A stretch of DNA of 33,315 bases from Actinomycetota bacterium (GCA_030840335.1 JAUZFR010000027.1:1-33315), one strand, 5' to 3'; counted from the first letter of the stretch, positions 1-7,917 are shown. The notes: generated by a model not told the origin, from the letters alone. A program made the numbers and translations.

Positions 1-149
1 CACCGCTGATTGTCTCGATTCTCACGGCGGTCGCGTCAATCGCGGTCGCGACAGGGGTCATGGGCCTGCTGGGGCTCCTTGGCGCAGGCATCCTGCTGCG
101 CTATGTGCCGCGCTACGTCCCGCACACTGGTCGCAGCGCTCGAGCGTAG
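1..149 (+). CDS. C-terminal fragment of a membrane protein (partial)
   Basis: A rightward reading frame enters from the left edge (first full codon at base 3) and stops at TAG 147-149, giving 48 codons. The peptide is one strongly hydrophobic Ala/Val/Leu/Gly segment (about residues 1-33) followed by a short basic tail ending HTGRSARA, which looks like a last membrane helix with a cytoplasmic end. Third codon positions are nearly all G or C, as expected for a real gene here. It converges on the Tad operon. The family cannot be named from this fragment, and the rest of the gene lies outside the window. Confidence 0.55.
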   Translation, partial: PLIVSILTAVASIAVATGVMGLLGLLGAGILLRYVPRYVPHTGRSARA

Positions 150-167
150 CTGCACCCGCCGATCGCA

Positions 168-191
168 GCCGCGTGTCGACAGGCACGCGGC
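168..191. terminator. Hairpin between convergent genes, terminator-like
   Basis: A perfect 8-bp inverted repeat (GCCGCGTG / CACGCGGC) has an 8-nt loop. It lies between the stop of the rightward fragment at 149 and the stop of the leftward TadG-like gene at 200. No T-tract follows on either strand, so it is at best a GC-rich actinobacterial bidirectional terminator or mRNA-end stabiliser. Confidence 0.4.
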
Positions 192-199
192 GAGCATAT

Positions 200-679
200 T
201 CACGAGAAGACCGAGCGGGCAACCGCGGTGACCGTGATTCGGAAGCCGTTTGGCACAAACAGACTCACTACGGGCGGTGACCAGTAGGCCGAAAGCTCGA
301 CGGTAGCGCTTCGTCCGTCGACGGTGACCGCGCGATCGACATGCAGCGCGCTGAAACCGTCGGCGGGGTTGTCGCGCAGGTATTGCTCGACCGACGTGCT
401 TACATCCTGTGAACGAAGCAGCGGGCGGAACCCCGCAGGCGTCTGATGCACGTCGTCCAGCGCGAAGGCTTCGGCGCCCGCAAGCGCCGCTCCGTCTGCC
501 ACCGTGAAGAGGCGCTTGCGCTCGAGATACAGGGAGGTCGACGCGACAACCAGAAGAATGACAGCCAGCGACAGCGCCGCGTAGAAGATCGTCAGGAGTA
601 ATGCCGAACCATCGTCGTGCCGAAGCCTCGCAAGCGGCGCCGACCACTTCGTCGTGCGGTCCTGCGCAGCCAGCCTCAT
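200..679 (-). CDS. TadG-like pilus-assembly protein (Rv3654c type)
   Basis: This is a 159-aa protein of the Tad (Flp) pilus locus, predicted to be anchored by one N-terminal membrane helix with an extracytoplasmic C-terminal domain. A positively charged start and the sequence HDDGSALLLT lead into a hydrophobic helix (about residues 25-50). The helix is followed by ERKRLFTVADGAALAGAEA (about 53-71), the hallmark of TadG-like proteins. The E at +5 after the Gly, as found in true TadE pseudopilins, is missing. The ATG at 679 overlaps the TGA of the preceding TadE gene (ATGA), so translational coupling is likely. A longer open frame reaches 829 but lies inside that gene and was not used. It is the last gene of the operon, followed by a hairpin. 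Confidence 0.75.
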   Translation of the reverse strand: MRLAAQDRTTKWSAPLARLRHDDGSALLLTIFYAALSLAVILLVVASTSLYLERKRLFTVADGAALAGAEAFALDDVHQTPAGFRPLLRSQDVSTSVEQYLRDNPADGFSALHVDRAVTVDGRSATVELSAYWSPPVVSLFVPNGFRITVTAVARSVFS

Positions 680-1152
680 CGTCCGGCCCAGAATCGCGAG
701 ACCTGCTGCGTTGCGGTAGCCCGCAGCGGCACCGACAATGGCGCCTTCATATCCAGTGCCGGCGGACTCAAAGGCAACGGAACCGAGGCGGACACCGTGA
801 CCGTGACGAACCCCCGACGGGTTAGGCACTGTGACGGATGTGGTGTGCAGCTGATCGTGACGTTCACCTGATCGGGATCGAGACCGTAGTCAGCGAGCGC
901 GAACTCAACTGCCAGTTGTGCGCTGACTCGCGCATCCTTCAGTGATTTTCCTTGTACGAACACTCGCGCAGCCTGCCGCGATGCGCCCTCGACCGACAGC
1001 GACGCAGCCTGAATCGCAGACACCGAAAGGATCAGGTAAACCATCGGCACCAACAGGATGAGGCCGGCCGTGATGAACTCGAGCGAGGCAGACCCGCTGT
1101 CATCGAGCAGGCCGAATCGCCGGAATCTACGGAAGCACTTCGATCGCAGCAT
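676..1152 (-). CDS. TadE-like minor pseudopilin
   Basis: This 158-aa protein has a basic N terminus and the prepilin-type motif DDSGSASLEFITAG near residues 17-30, then about 20 hydrophobic residues. Gly followed by a residue at +1 and Glu at +5 is the signature of TadE-type pseudopilins cut by a prepilin peptidase. The rest is extracytoplasmic and contains two cysteines (CTPHPSQC) that could form a disulfide. The start at 1152 overlaps the upstream TadE gene by 26 bases, and the stop overlaps the TadG start. Known TadE/F proteins are minor components needed for Flp pilus assembly. The precise role of two TadE paralogues here is inferred from synteny with the Rv3654c-Rv3660c cluster of mycobacteria. 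Confidence 0.8.
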   Translation of the reverse strand: MLRSKCFRRFRRFGLLDDSGSASLEFITAGLILLVPMVYLILSVSAIQAASLSVEGASRQAARVFVQGKSLKDARVSAQLAVEFALADYGLDPDQVNVTISCTPHPSQCLTRRGFVTVTVSASVPLPLSPPALDMKAPLSVPLRATATQQVSRFWAGR

Positions 1153-1534
1153 GCCCGCGCACCTCCAGTCCGTGATCTATCCCGACGAGTCCGATGAGCG
1201 GCAACGGTGTGACGACCGTCACGATTGCAGCGGGATGTCCTCGATAGCTGCCCCTCGATACCTCTATGTCCTTGGCGTAGGCAGGCCCGATGGCGGTAGT
1301 GATCAGATCGCGAGTTCGTGCCACGCCGTCCGCGAGATCATTGTCGGCGAGTGCTGCAAAACGCGCGCCCTCCGATGCCGCGTCAAGAATGGTGTTTCGG
1401 ATGTGGAGAGCGAGCCCCAGCTGCAGAACCGACAGTGTCAAAACGGTAAGCAACGCGCCAACGAGCACGAATTCAACGATCGCGGACCCCGTTTCGCCCG
1501 CAATCCCTCGTCTAGAAACCAGTGACACGGGCAA
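1127..1534 (-). CDS. TadE family pseudopilin
   Basis: This 135-aa protein has the motif TGSAIVEFVLVG (about residues 15-26): a Gly cleavage site, Glu at +5 and a long hydrophobic helix, which is typical of TadE. The C-terminal part is the usual extracytoplasmic domain. The start is uncertain. TTG at 1534 gives the longest frame and lies inside the end of the Flp-like gene; an in-frame GTG two codons later (1528) is nearly as good, and neither has a strong ribosome binding site. Overlap at both ends implies coupled translation within the operon. Confidence 0.8.
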   Translation of the reverse strand: MPVSLVSRRGIAGETGSAIVEFVLVGALLTVLTLSVLQLGLALHIRNTILDAASEGARFAALADNDLADGVARTRDLITTAIGPAYAKDIEVSRGSYRGHPAAIVTVVTPLPLIGLVGIDHGLEVRGHAAIEVLP

Positions 1535-1688
1535 TGGCCTGTTGGAACACGTTACTGAGAGCCGGACCCGCCAGCCCCCAGATGACGATCACAAGGCCCG
1601 CCGTCATGAGTGTGATCAATACCCAACCCGGCACGTCACCCCGGTCGGCTCGCAACCGAATCGCGCATCGATCGATCAAACTCCTCAC
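1512..1688 (-). CDS. Flp-like major pilin candidate, 58 aa
   Basis: This small gene starts at GTG 1688 and stops at TAG 1512-1514. The sequence GAGAGGA lies just upstream as a possible Shine-Dalgarno region. The peptide has a basic, Arg-rich leader, then RGDVPGWVLITLMTAG and about 20 hydrophobic residues, and ends in a short amphipathic tail. Size, single helix and position between tadC and the tadE genes match the Flp pilin slot of actinobacterial Tad loci. Unlike canonical Flp it has no Glu-Tyr pair after the presumed cleavage Gly. Known for the family: Flp is the pilus fibre subunit. Inferred: this peptide fills that role, or it is a reduced relative of it. Confidence 0.7.
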   Translation of the reverse strand: MRSLIDRCAIRLRADRGDVPGWVLITLMTAGLVIVIWGLAGPALSNVFQQAIARVTGF

Positions 1689-1709
1689 AGCATTCCTCTC
1701 ATCGCCGCT

Positions 1710-2648
1710 TCAAAAGCCCAATTGCAAGACATAGACGCCGGGAAACACGGCGATCGCGATCGTCGTCGGAAGGATCAGAAAGACCAGAGGTACGAGCATC
1801 GCAATCTCCTTCTTGCCGGACACCTCGATCAATCCGCGCTTGGCATCGTCCCGTGCGTCCTGCGCCTGGGCCCTCAATACCTCTGCGAGTGGCGTTCCAC
1901 GCTCGAGCGCGCCCGTGATCTGGTCGATGGCGCGAGTAAGCGGCAGCAGCTGGAGTGCAGCTGCGAGCTTGTTCAATGAGTCGGCAAGCGGCAATCCGGT
2001 GTTGACATCCGCAACGACGGTCCCCAGCTCCACGGCGAGCTCGCCGCGTGAGATGCGGGAGACCCGTCGGATCGCGTCAAGGATGCCCTCGCCCGCCGAA
2101 AGGCTCAGGGTCATGAATTCCAGAACGGTCGGGAGTTCTGCCGACATCCGACGGATGCGGGACGCCGCCGTCCGCTGAAGCAGGTAGTCCCGTACGACGA
2201 GACCGGCGACGCAGGTCAGCACCACTAACGCCGCTTCTGCGACAAAGGGGATGGGTTGGACGGCCGCAATGGCGATCACCGCGACGACTCCTACGCCGAC
2301 GCCGCCAAGCGCCCAGATGAGCTGTTGGGACCGGAACCCATCGATGCTCGTGGCCGAGCCCGCCTGTCTGAGCCGCCTGGCGATCCGGTCACTACCACCC
2401 GGTACGTAGCCGAGCAGCCGTCGCACGCGCCCCAGAATCGGCCCGAAGATCGCACCAAATACGGGCAGCGGATCCGCCGTGCGATGGTCGAGCAACTCCC
2501 GTGCATCCTTGGACACGTCGATCACGTACGGGGCGACGCGGGCAGCAAGGCTCGGCGTGCCGAGGCGGGGTGCGAGACTCACGAGCAACCACAATCCAAG
2601 TCCGAGCGTCAATCCGCAGATCACCGCGAGCGGGGCGAGCCCACTCAC
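1710..2648 (-). CDS. tadC: TadC-like type II secretion F domain protein
   Basis: This 312-aa inner-membrane platform protein of the Tad pilus machine has membrane segments near residues 4-27, about 112-155 (a pair) and 285-308. The cytoplasmic T2SSF domain lies between them (roughly 165-285), containing ELPTVLEFMTLSLSAGEG and GTPLAEVLRAQAQDARDDA, both characteristic of TadB/TadC. The GTG start at 2648 overlaps the TGA of tadB (GTGA). The frame stays open to 2849, but that extension lies inside tadB and has no TadC character. The stop at 1710 leaves 21 bases before the Flp-like start. TadB and TadC are thought to couple the TadA ATPase to pilin extrusion. Confidence 0.85.
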   Translation of the reverse strand: MSGLAPLAVICGLTLGLGLWLLVSLAPRLGTPSLAARVAPYVIDVSKDARELLDHRTADPLPVFGAIFGPILGRVRRLLGYVPGGSDRIARRLRQAGSATSIDGFRSQQLIWALGGVGVGVVAVIAIAAVQPIPFVAEAALVVLTCVAGLVVRDYLLQRTAASRIRRMSAELPTVLEFMTLSLSAGEGILDAIRRVSRISRGELAVELGTVVADVNTGLPLADSLNKLAAALQLLPLTRAIDQITGALERGTPLAEVLRAQAQDARDDAKRGLIEVSGKKEIAMLVPLVFLILPTTIAIAVFPGVYVLQLGF

Positions 2649-3520
2649 GTGAACCACCGCCGCTCCTCGGGCAGCCTCCCAAGCCCGAGCATGATGCGGT
2701 AGGCAACGATCGAGAGAGCGGCACCAACGACAATCACTGCAACGCCCGACGGTGAGTTGTACGCCGCCGCCGCTTCCGGGCGGGTCGAGAGCAGAAACAG
2801 CACGACCCACGGAGCCGCGACGCCTAATCGGGCGGCGTTCACGGTCCACGATTGCCGCGCCTCGACCTCAGAGCGGATCGCTGCGTCCTGGCGCAGGTAG
2901 GTCGCGAGATTCCGCAGAACCGTTGTCAGCTCGTTTCCGCCGACTTCGCGGGACATCCGCAATGTCTCGATGATGCGGTCGGCAACCGGGTCTACGAGAC
3001 GATCCTTCAGGCGATCCAGCCCCTCGGAGAAATTTCCGCTGGTGCGATAGTCACGCTCGAACTGCGAAAATGCCGCGCGGGTCACCATCGGGCCCGAGCG
3101 AGCCAGCGTGACCACACTCTCGGGTAGCGCCAGCCCCGACCGCACGGCCGAAACCAGATGATCAACGACGTCGGGCCAGACGACCCTCGCCGCCCGACGC
3201 TGTGCGCGAGCTCGCCACACCACGAGTGCCGAAGGAAGCAGGAAGGCGAGGGTCCCCGCCGCAGCGGACACCGCGACAACCGGCACAAGCACAACGGCGA
3301 GAGCCGCGCAGGCGATCGCGAGAATCAGCGAAACCACGAGGATCGTCGGCAAACTGACACCGCCCAAGCCGGCTTGCGCCACGCGCTCGCGAGCTGCTGA
3401 CGCGAACGATCTGCCCGCGCTTGCGTCGCTGCCGTCCGGCCCTAACCAAATAGGCCATAGCCACACAGAAGCCACGAGAAGCAACCCGACGCCCAGAACA
3501 AGTCCCCACGCGATAGTCAC
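2645..3520 (-). CDS. tadB: TadB-like type II secretion F domain protein
   Basis: This 291-aa membrane protein has an N-terminal helix (about 3-25), a hydrophobic pair (about 58-103), a cytoplasmic T2SSF domain (about 110-235; VVDHLVSAVRSGLALPE and LRMSREVGGNELTTVLRNLA), and two C-terminal helices (about 230-280). This is the standard TadB layout. The ATG at 3520 overlaps the tadA stop by 4 bases, and the stop overlaps the tadC GTG, so tadA-tadB-tadC is one translationally coupled unit. The role, as a platform partner of TadC, is known for the family and not shown directly here. Confidence 0.88.
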   Translation of the reverse strand: MTIAWGLVLGVGLLLVASVWLWPIWLGPDGSDASAGRSFASAARERVAQAGLGGVSLPTILVVSLILAIACAALAVVLVPVVAVSAAAGTLAFLLPSALVVWRARAQRRAARVVWPDVVDHLVSAVRSGLALPESVVTLARSGPMVTRAAFSQFERDYRTSGNFSEGLDRLKDRLVDPVADRIIETLRMSREVGGNELTTVLRNLATYLRQDAAIRSEVEARQSWTVNAARLGVAAPWVVLFLLSTRPEAAAAYNSPSGVAVIVVGAALSIVAYRIMLGLGRLPEERRWFT

Positions 3521-4746
3521 AGTCGTACTCCCGACAGAACCGCCGCAGGATCGAACCCGGATGCTCGGAACTTCGAGGTCTTCGACGGATATCCGCCGGT
3601 CGGCTCGAGCAGGTTGCCTCGAAGGGCGAAGATGCCGCTTGCCTCAATCGTCGACCCCGCTGTCTGGCCGCTCGGCGCAATAATTTCGGTGACACGCCGT
3701 TTGCCACTGCGGGCGAGCTCGCAGTGCACGACGATGTCGATGCAGCTCGCCACCGTCGGGACTACGAAATCCGAGTCGATGTTGCGACCGGCGAGCAACG
3801 GCAAAGTGCAGAGTTTGGCGAGGGCGTCCCGTGCACTGTTCGCATGGATCGAACACATTCCCGGAAGCCCGCTGTTCAACGCAATCAAGAGATCGAGCGA
3901 CTCGGCCTCGCGCACCTCGCCAACGACGAGTCGATCGGGACGCATCCGCAATGCCTCTTTGATGAGGCGCCTGAGACCGACTTCGCCCGTGCCCTCGAGG
4001 CTGGGTTGCCGACATTGCATCGATACCGTGTCTCGAGCCGACAGATCGAGTTCGAAGGTCTCTTCAACCGTCACGATGCGTTCCGAGACCCGCGCGCTGG
4101 ACAACAGCGCGTTGAGCAACGTTGTCTTCCCGCTCTGGGTTGCACCGGAAACGAGGATGTTCTGCCCGCTCAGCACGCACATCCGCAGGAATTCGGCGGC
4201 TTGGTGCGGCAGCGACTCGAGCTCGACGAGCTGCTGGAGGCTGCGGATGCGCTTCGCGAACTTGCGGATGTTCACCGACCAGTGTCGAGCCGTGATGTCC
4301 GGGATGACCACGTGCAGTCGGGAGCCGTCGGGCAGCGATGAATCGACAAAGGGCGAGCTCAGATCGACGCGACGGCCGGATGACTGCAGCATCCGCTCGA
4401 CCAGATCGCGTATTTCGCCGTCAGAAAGTTCGAGATCGGTCAGCTCGGGGACGCCGTCGCGAGCGATGAAGATCTTGTCGGGTGCGTTGATCCAGATTTC
4501 TTCGACGCCGGGATCGTCGAAGTAACGCTGTAGCGGACCATAGCCCGTGAGGGTCGCGATGACGAGACTCGTTGCCTGGCCCTCGTCGACGAGCAGCGGA
4601 ACAGACCCGCCCAAAGCGCGTTCGCTGTAACGGCGAACTTCATCGCGAACGTATCGCTCAGCTACTCCGACGACGCTGAGATCGACACCCTCGCGTCGCA
4701 CACGCTCTCGGACCCGGTCGGTGATGATCGCGACCGCCTGTGACAT
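3517..4746 (-). CDS. tadA: TadA/CpaF secretion ATPase
   Basis: This 409-aa cytoplasmic hexameric ATPase powers Tad pilus assembly. Visible motifs are an N-terminal CpaF-type domain (GYGPLQRYFDDPGVEEIWIN, 68-87), Walker A GATQSGKTT (201-209), an Asp/His-box stretch VTVEETFELDL (226-236), Walker B DRLVVGEVRE (271-280) and the His box GMCSIHANS (296-304). Length matches the CpaF family. It is the first gene of the operon. In mycobacteria and many relatives a CpaE/TadZ-like gene (ssd) precedes it; here a TetR gene does, 66 bp upstream. No strong ribosome binding site is visible before the ATG at 4746, so the promoter and leader remain undefined. Confidence 0.92.
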   Translation of the reverse strand: MSQAVAIITDRVRERVRREGVDLSVVGVAERYVRDEVRRYSERALGGSVPLLVDEGQATSLVIATLTGYGPLQRYFDDPGVEEIWINAPDKIFIARDGVPELTDLELSDGEIRDLVERMLQSSGRRVDLSSPFVDSSLPDGSRLHVVIPDITARHWSVNIRKFAKRIRSLQQLVELESLPHQAAEFLRMCVLSGQNILVSGATQSGKTTLLNALLSSARVSERIVTVEETFELDLSARDTVSMQCRQPSLEGTGEVGLRRLIKEALRMRPDRLVVGEVREAESLDLLIALNSGLPGMCSIHANSARDALAKLCTLPLLAGRNIDSDFVVPTVASCIDIVVHCELARSGKRRVTEIIAPSGQTAGSTIEASGIFALRGNLLEPTGGYPSKTSKFRASGFDPAAVLSGVRL

Positions 4747-4812
4747 GCCGACAGTCTGGAGCGCAGCGCGAAACGGCCGCGCGAGTTGTCCACAGGGCGA
4801 CCGCCCAGCGCA

Positions 4813-5373
4813 TCAGCGCGCGCGAATCCCGTCGATCGCCATGCGCAGCACGCGCTCGCGCTGCTCGTCGGTGCGGTACTCGACCCCGATGATGCCAGTG
4901 ATCATGTGGAGCACGTCGTCGACCTGGGCATCGGGGCGAACGACTCCAGCAGACTTGGCGCGCTCCATGAGAGGCGTCCCGGCTCCATACATGACTTCGC
5001 GGCAGGACTGGAACATCGCCGAGTCACGGTTGAGTCCATCGATGAGCGCCCGCTTGGTGTGCGCGTAGGCGACGAAACGGTCGAGCCAGGTCGTCAGAGC
5101 ATCCCACGGTGGCAGCGATGAGACCTCATCGGCGACTCGGGCAAGGTCGTTGATCTCGTCGACATAGACGGCCAGAACAAGATCCTGGCGGGTTGGAAAG
5201 TTGCGGTACAGCGTACCGATTCCGACGCCGGCCTCTCGGGCGATCGCCTCGAGAGACGTGTCGGAGCCCTTGTCGGCAAAGGCATCTCGCGCCGCAGCGA
5301 GAACCGCGTCGTAGTTGCGCCGCGCATCCGCTCGCTGGGGTCGACGAGTCTCGACGGTGGGAACACTCGTCAT
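4813..5373 (-). CDS. TetR/AcrR family repressor of the adjacent MFS gene
   Basis: This 186-aa regulator has an N-terminal helix-turn-helix (SLEAIAREAGVGIGTLYRNF, about residues 40-59) and an all-helical ligand-binding domain of the SbtR-like C-terminal type. The start at 5373 is well placed behind GAGGAG with 5 bases of spacing. It is divergent from the MFS gene with a 174-bp gap that holds two tandem GGAGG-N4-CCTCC palindromes. The natural reading is that it represses the exporter, and perhaps itself, and is released by an exported substrate. The ligand is unknown. The stop lies 66 bp from tadA, which runs in the same direction, so read-through into the Tad operon is possible. Confidence 0.88.
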   Translation of the reverse strand: MTSVPTVETRRPQRADARRNYDAVLAAARDAFADKGSDTSLEAIAREAGVGIGTLYRNFPTRQDLVLAVYVDEINDLARVADEVSSLPPWDALTTWLDRFVAYAHTKRALIDGLNRDSAMFQSCREVMYGAGTPLMERAKSAGVVRPDAQVDDVLHMITGIIGVEYRTDEQRERVLRMAIDGIRAR

Positions 5374-5398
5374 CGGAACTCCTCAAATCGACCTCAAC

Positions 5399-5428
5399 TT
5401 GCAAAGCGGAGGCATACCTCCGTATACT
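5399..5428 (+). promoter_or_regulatory. Sigma-70-type promoter of the MFS gene
   Basis: TTGCAA at 5399-5404 and TATACT at 5423-5428 are separated by 18 bp, a good housekeeping promoter. Transcription would start near 5435, inside the second operator, giving a leader of about 110 nt before the ATG at 5548. The first operator occupies 5407-5422, almost exactly the spacer. Confidence 0.65.
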
Positions 5429-5444
5429 TGGAGGCACCCCTCCA
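5407..5444. promoter_or_regulatory. Two tandem TetR-type operators
   Basis: Two perfect 16-bp palindromes share one architecture: CGGAGG-CATA-CCTCCG at 5407-5422 and TGGAGG-CACC-CCTCCA at 5429-5444, with centres 22 bp apart (about two helical turns). The first fills the -35/-10 spacer and the second starts immediately after the -10. Placement and symmetry strongly suggest the binding sites of the divergent TetR protein; the pairing is inferred from position. Confidence 0.75.
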
Positions 5445-5547
5445 CTTTAGCACTGGACCGCGGATCGTGCGAAACACACACGATTTTCGCGGTTATCCGT
5501 CGCGCAATCGGTGCGTGCGAATTTCTCTGCGCTCGAAAGGAAGCATC

Positions 5548-6966
5548 ATGCCAACCATCACTCGCCGCGCTCCCGCCGTCACGTTCTTCGTGCTCGCGCT
5601 CGGAGGCGCATCCTTCTCTCTGCTGCAGTCGCTGTTGAACCCGGTTCTGCCCACGATCCAGCGCGACCTGCACACCGACCAGAGCACCGTGAGCTGGGTG
5701 CTGATCGCCTGGATCCTCTCCGCCGCGATCGCCACCCCTCTTCTCGGCCGCCTCGGCGACATGATCGGCAAGAAGCGCACCTTTGTGCTCGCCTTGTCTG
5801 CCGTCGTGCTCGGCAGCGTCCTCGCAGCCCTCTCCCCCACCATCGGCGTTCTCATTCTGGCGCGCGTGCTCCAGGGGCTCGGTGGCGCGGTCTTCCCACT
5901 CTCGTTCGGCATCATTCGGGACGAGTTCCCCGGCGAGCGCGTCGCAACGGCAGTCGGCGCCATGTCGGCCGTCATCGCAGTCGGCAGCGGCGTCGGCGTA
6001 GTTCTCGCCGGACCGATCGTCGCAGCGCTCGACTGGCGCTGGCTGTTCTGGATCCCCGCGATCGTCTCGACCATCACCGCCGCCCTCGCCCACTTCATCG
6101 TGCCGGAGTCGCCGGTTCGCCCCGGCGGCCGCATCAACTGGACCGCCGCCACCCTCCTGGCCGGATGGCTCGTCGCCCTTCTGCTCCCGCTGAGCGAAGC
6201 ATCGCAGTGGGGCTGGTCGTCGCCCCTCACCATCTCGCTACTCGTTCTCTCCGCGGTTCTGCTGGCCGCCTGGATCGCCTTCGAAGCGCGATCAAGCAAC
6301 CCAGTGATCGACATGCGGATGATGCGCCGCCCGGCCGTCTGGACCGTCAACCTCGTCGCCCTCTTCTTCGGCGGAACGATGTTCGCGATCTTCGCCTTCC
6401 TGCCGCAGTTCTCCCAGACCCCCACGAGCGCGGGCTATGGATTCGGCGTCAACATCACCGGTGCCGGCCTGCTGATGCTCCCAATGCTCGTCACAATGGC
6501 GATCGGTGGATTCGTGAGCGGCCCGCTATCGAAGCGCATCGGCTTCAAGACACAGCTCGCAGTCGGAGCATCCCTCGTCGCGGTGTCCGCCCTCGCACTC
6601 GCGTTCTTCAACACCGAGGCCTGGCAGGTCGCACTCGAGGCCGGTGTCTTCGGCCTCGGGATCGGTTTCGTCTACTCGTCGATGACCAGCCTCATCGTGC
6701 AGGCTGTGCCATCCAGTCAAACCGGCGCGGCCAGTGGAATGAACGCGAACATCCGTAACATCGGCGGCGCCATCGGAACGGCCGTGATGACCACGATCGT
6801 GACGAGTCATCCGCAGGCGAGCGGACTGCCAACCGCGAGCGCCTACTCGACAGCCTTCCTGGTAATGGGCCTCATCGCCGTTGTCGCGGTCGCCGTGTCT
6901 GCCGCAGTGCCGTCCGCGAACCGGGTTGCCCGTGTTTCGCGCCTCGAACTGGCAACCCAAAGTTAG
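5548..6966 (+). CDS. DHA2-type MFS drug/proton antiporter
   Basis: This 472-aa integral membrane exporter is of the EmrB/QacA type, probably with 14 transmembrane segments judging by length. Motif A GRLGDMIGKKR is at about 67-77. An antiporter motif-C-like Gly-rich run GSGVGVVLAGPIV is at about 146-158, followed by the DWRWLFWIP sequence typical of DHA2 proteins. The start ATG at 5548 follows GAAAGGA with suitable spacing; the frame is open back to 5428 but that stretch is promoter and operator DNA. It probably pumps out a hydrophobic or toxic compound by proton exchange. The substrate cannot be read from sequence. Regulation by the divergent TetR is very likely. Confidence 0.9.
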   Translation: MPTITRRAPAVTFFVLALGGASFSLLQSLLNPVLPTIQRDLHTDQSTVSWVLIAWILSAAIATPLLGRLGDMIGKKRTFVLALSAVVLGSVLAALSPTIGVLILARVLQGLGGAVFPLSFGIIRDEFPGERVATAVGAMSAVIAVGSGVGVVLAGPIVAALDWRWLFWIPAIVSTITAALAHFIVPESPVRPGGRINWTAATLLAGWLVALLLPLSEASQWGWSSPLTISLLVLSAVLLAAWIAFEARSSNPVIDMRMMRRPAVWTVNLVALFFGGTMFAIFAFLPQFSQTPTSAGYGFGVNITGAGLLMLPMLVTMAIGGFVSGPLSKRIGFKTQLAVGASLVAVSALALAFFNTEAWQVALEAGVFGLGIGFVYSSMTSLIVQAVPSSQTGAASGMNANIRNIGGAIGTAVMTTIVTSHPQASGLPTASAYSTAFLVMGLIAVVAVAVSAAVPSANRVARVSRLELATQS

Positions 6967-7053
6967 CTTTCCGGCTCTGGACTGGATGCCCCCGCGGTTC
7001 TAACGTGAGCATCAACGGCGCAGTCCGGTGCGCCCCTGGGAAGGGATTGAACA

Positions 7054-7917
7054 ATGGCTGCTTCACCCACCACATCTGTTCTGACACCGCACGAACTTGA
7101 CGAAATCACCCGCGCGAATGAGAGCGGCCTCGAGCCTGTCGTCTTCATTCACGGGCTCTGGTTGCTCTCGAGCAGCTGGCAGCCGTGGCGCGACTTCTTC
7201 GAGGAGAACGGCTATACGACAATCGCACCGGGCTGGCCAGACGACCCGGAATCCGTCGAAGCCGCAAAGGCCGACCCCGACACGTTCGCCCACAAGATGG
7301 TGCAGCAGGTGACCGACCACTACCTGGATGCGATCTCCCGGCTTGAGAAGCGGCCGATAGTGATCGGGCACTCCTTCGGCGGCCTTATCGCGCAGAAGAT
7401 CGCCGGCGAAGGCGTGGCCGTCGCGACCGTGTCGATCGACAATGCGCCGTTCAAGGGCGTGCTGCCGTTGCCACTTTCGGCGTTGAAATCCGCTTCCCCG
7501 GTGCTCGGCAATCCAGCCAATCTCAACAAGGCGGTGGCGCTCACCTTCGATCAGTTCGTCTTCGGATGGGCGAACAACCTGCCAGAAGAGGAAGCCCACC
7601 ACCTCTACGAGACATTCCACGTGCCGGCATCCGCAGTCCCGCTGTTTCAAGCGGCGATCGCGAACTTCAATCCCTTCGGGGGCGAGACGAAAGTCGATTC
7701 GAAAAACCCGAATCGCGGCCCGCTACTGGTGATCGCGGGCACCAAAGACAACACGGTGCCGCTCGCGATAACCCACGCGACGTACAAGATCCAGTCGAAA
7801 AATCCGGGCGTCACGGAGATCGCGGAGATCCCCGGCCGCGGACACTCGCTCGTCATCGACAGCGGCTGGAAGGATGTGGCGGAGGAAGCCCTCGCTTTCG
7901 CCAAACGCTTCGCATAG
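7054..7917 (+). CDS. Alpha/beta hydrolase
   Basis: This 287-aa alpha/beta-hydrolase-fold enzyme has no signal peptide. The oxyanion-side HGLW motif is at 33-36, the nucleophile elbow GHSFGG at 105-110 (Ser107), the acid Asp232 in AGTKDNTVP and the catalytic His264 in GRGHS. The triad is complete and the length is normal. The ATG at 7054 follows GGGAAGGGA. The gene lies 87 bp after the MFS gene in the same direction, so co-expression is possible, and it converges on the alpha-glucosidase with a 21-bp gap. An esterase, lactonase or similar activity is plausible; the substrate is not predictable. Close relatives are often annotated only as alpha/beta hydrolase. Confidence 0.88.
   Translation: MAASPTTSVLTPHELDEITRANESGLEPVVFIHGLWLLSSSWQPWRDFFEENGYTTIAPGWPDDPESVEAAKADPDTFAHKMVQQVTDHYLDAISRLEKRPIVIGHSFGGLIAQKIAGEGVAVATVSIDNAPFKGVLPLPLSALKSASPVLGNPANLNKAVALTFDQFVFGWANNLPEEEAHHLYETFHVPASAVPLFQAAIANFNPFGGETKVDSKNPNRGPLLVIAGTKDNTVPLAITHATYKIQSKNPGVTEIAEIPGRGHSLVIDSGWKDVAEEALAFAKRFA

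Noticed and set aside
36-647. Leftward 203-codon frame at the left edge
   Set aside because: The Arg/Ser/Cys-rich product overlaps the TadG-like gene in another frame and shows no domain.
4786-4794. TTGTCCACA, a match to the high-GC actinobacterial DnaA box
   Set aside because: A single box in the 66-bp gap between tadA and the TetR gene, with no cluster, AT-rich region or dnaA/dnaN neighbours; chance or a lone titration site.
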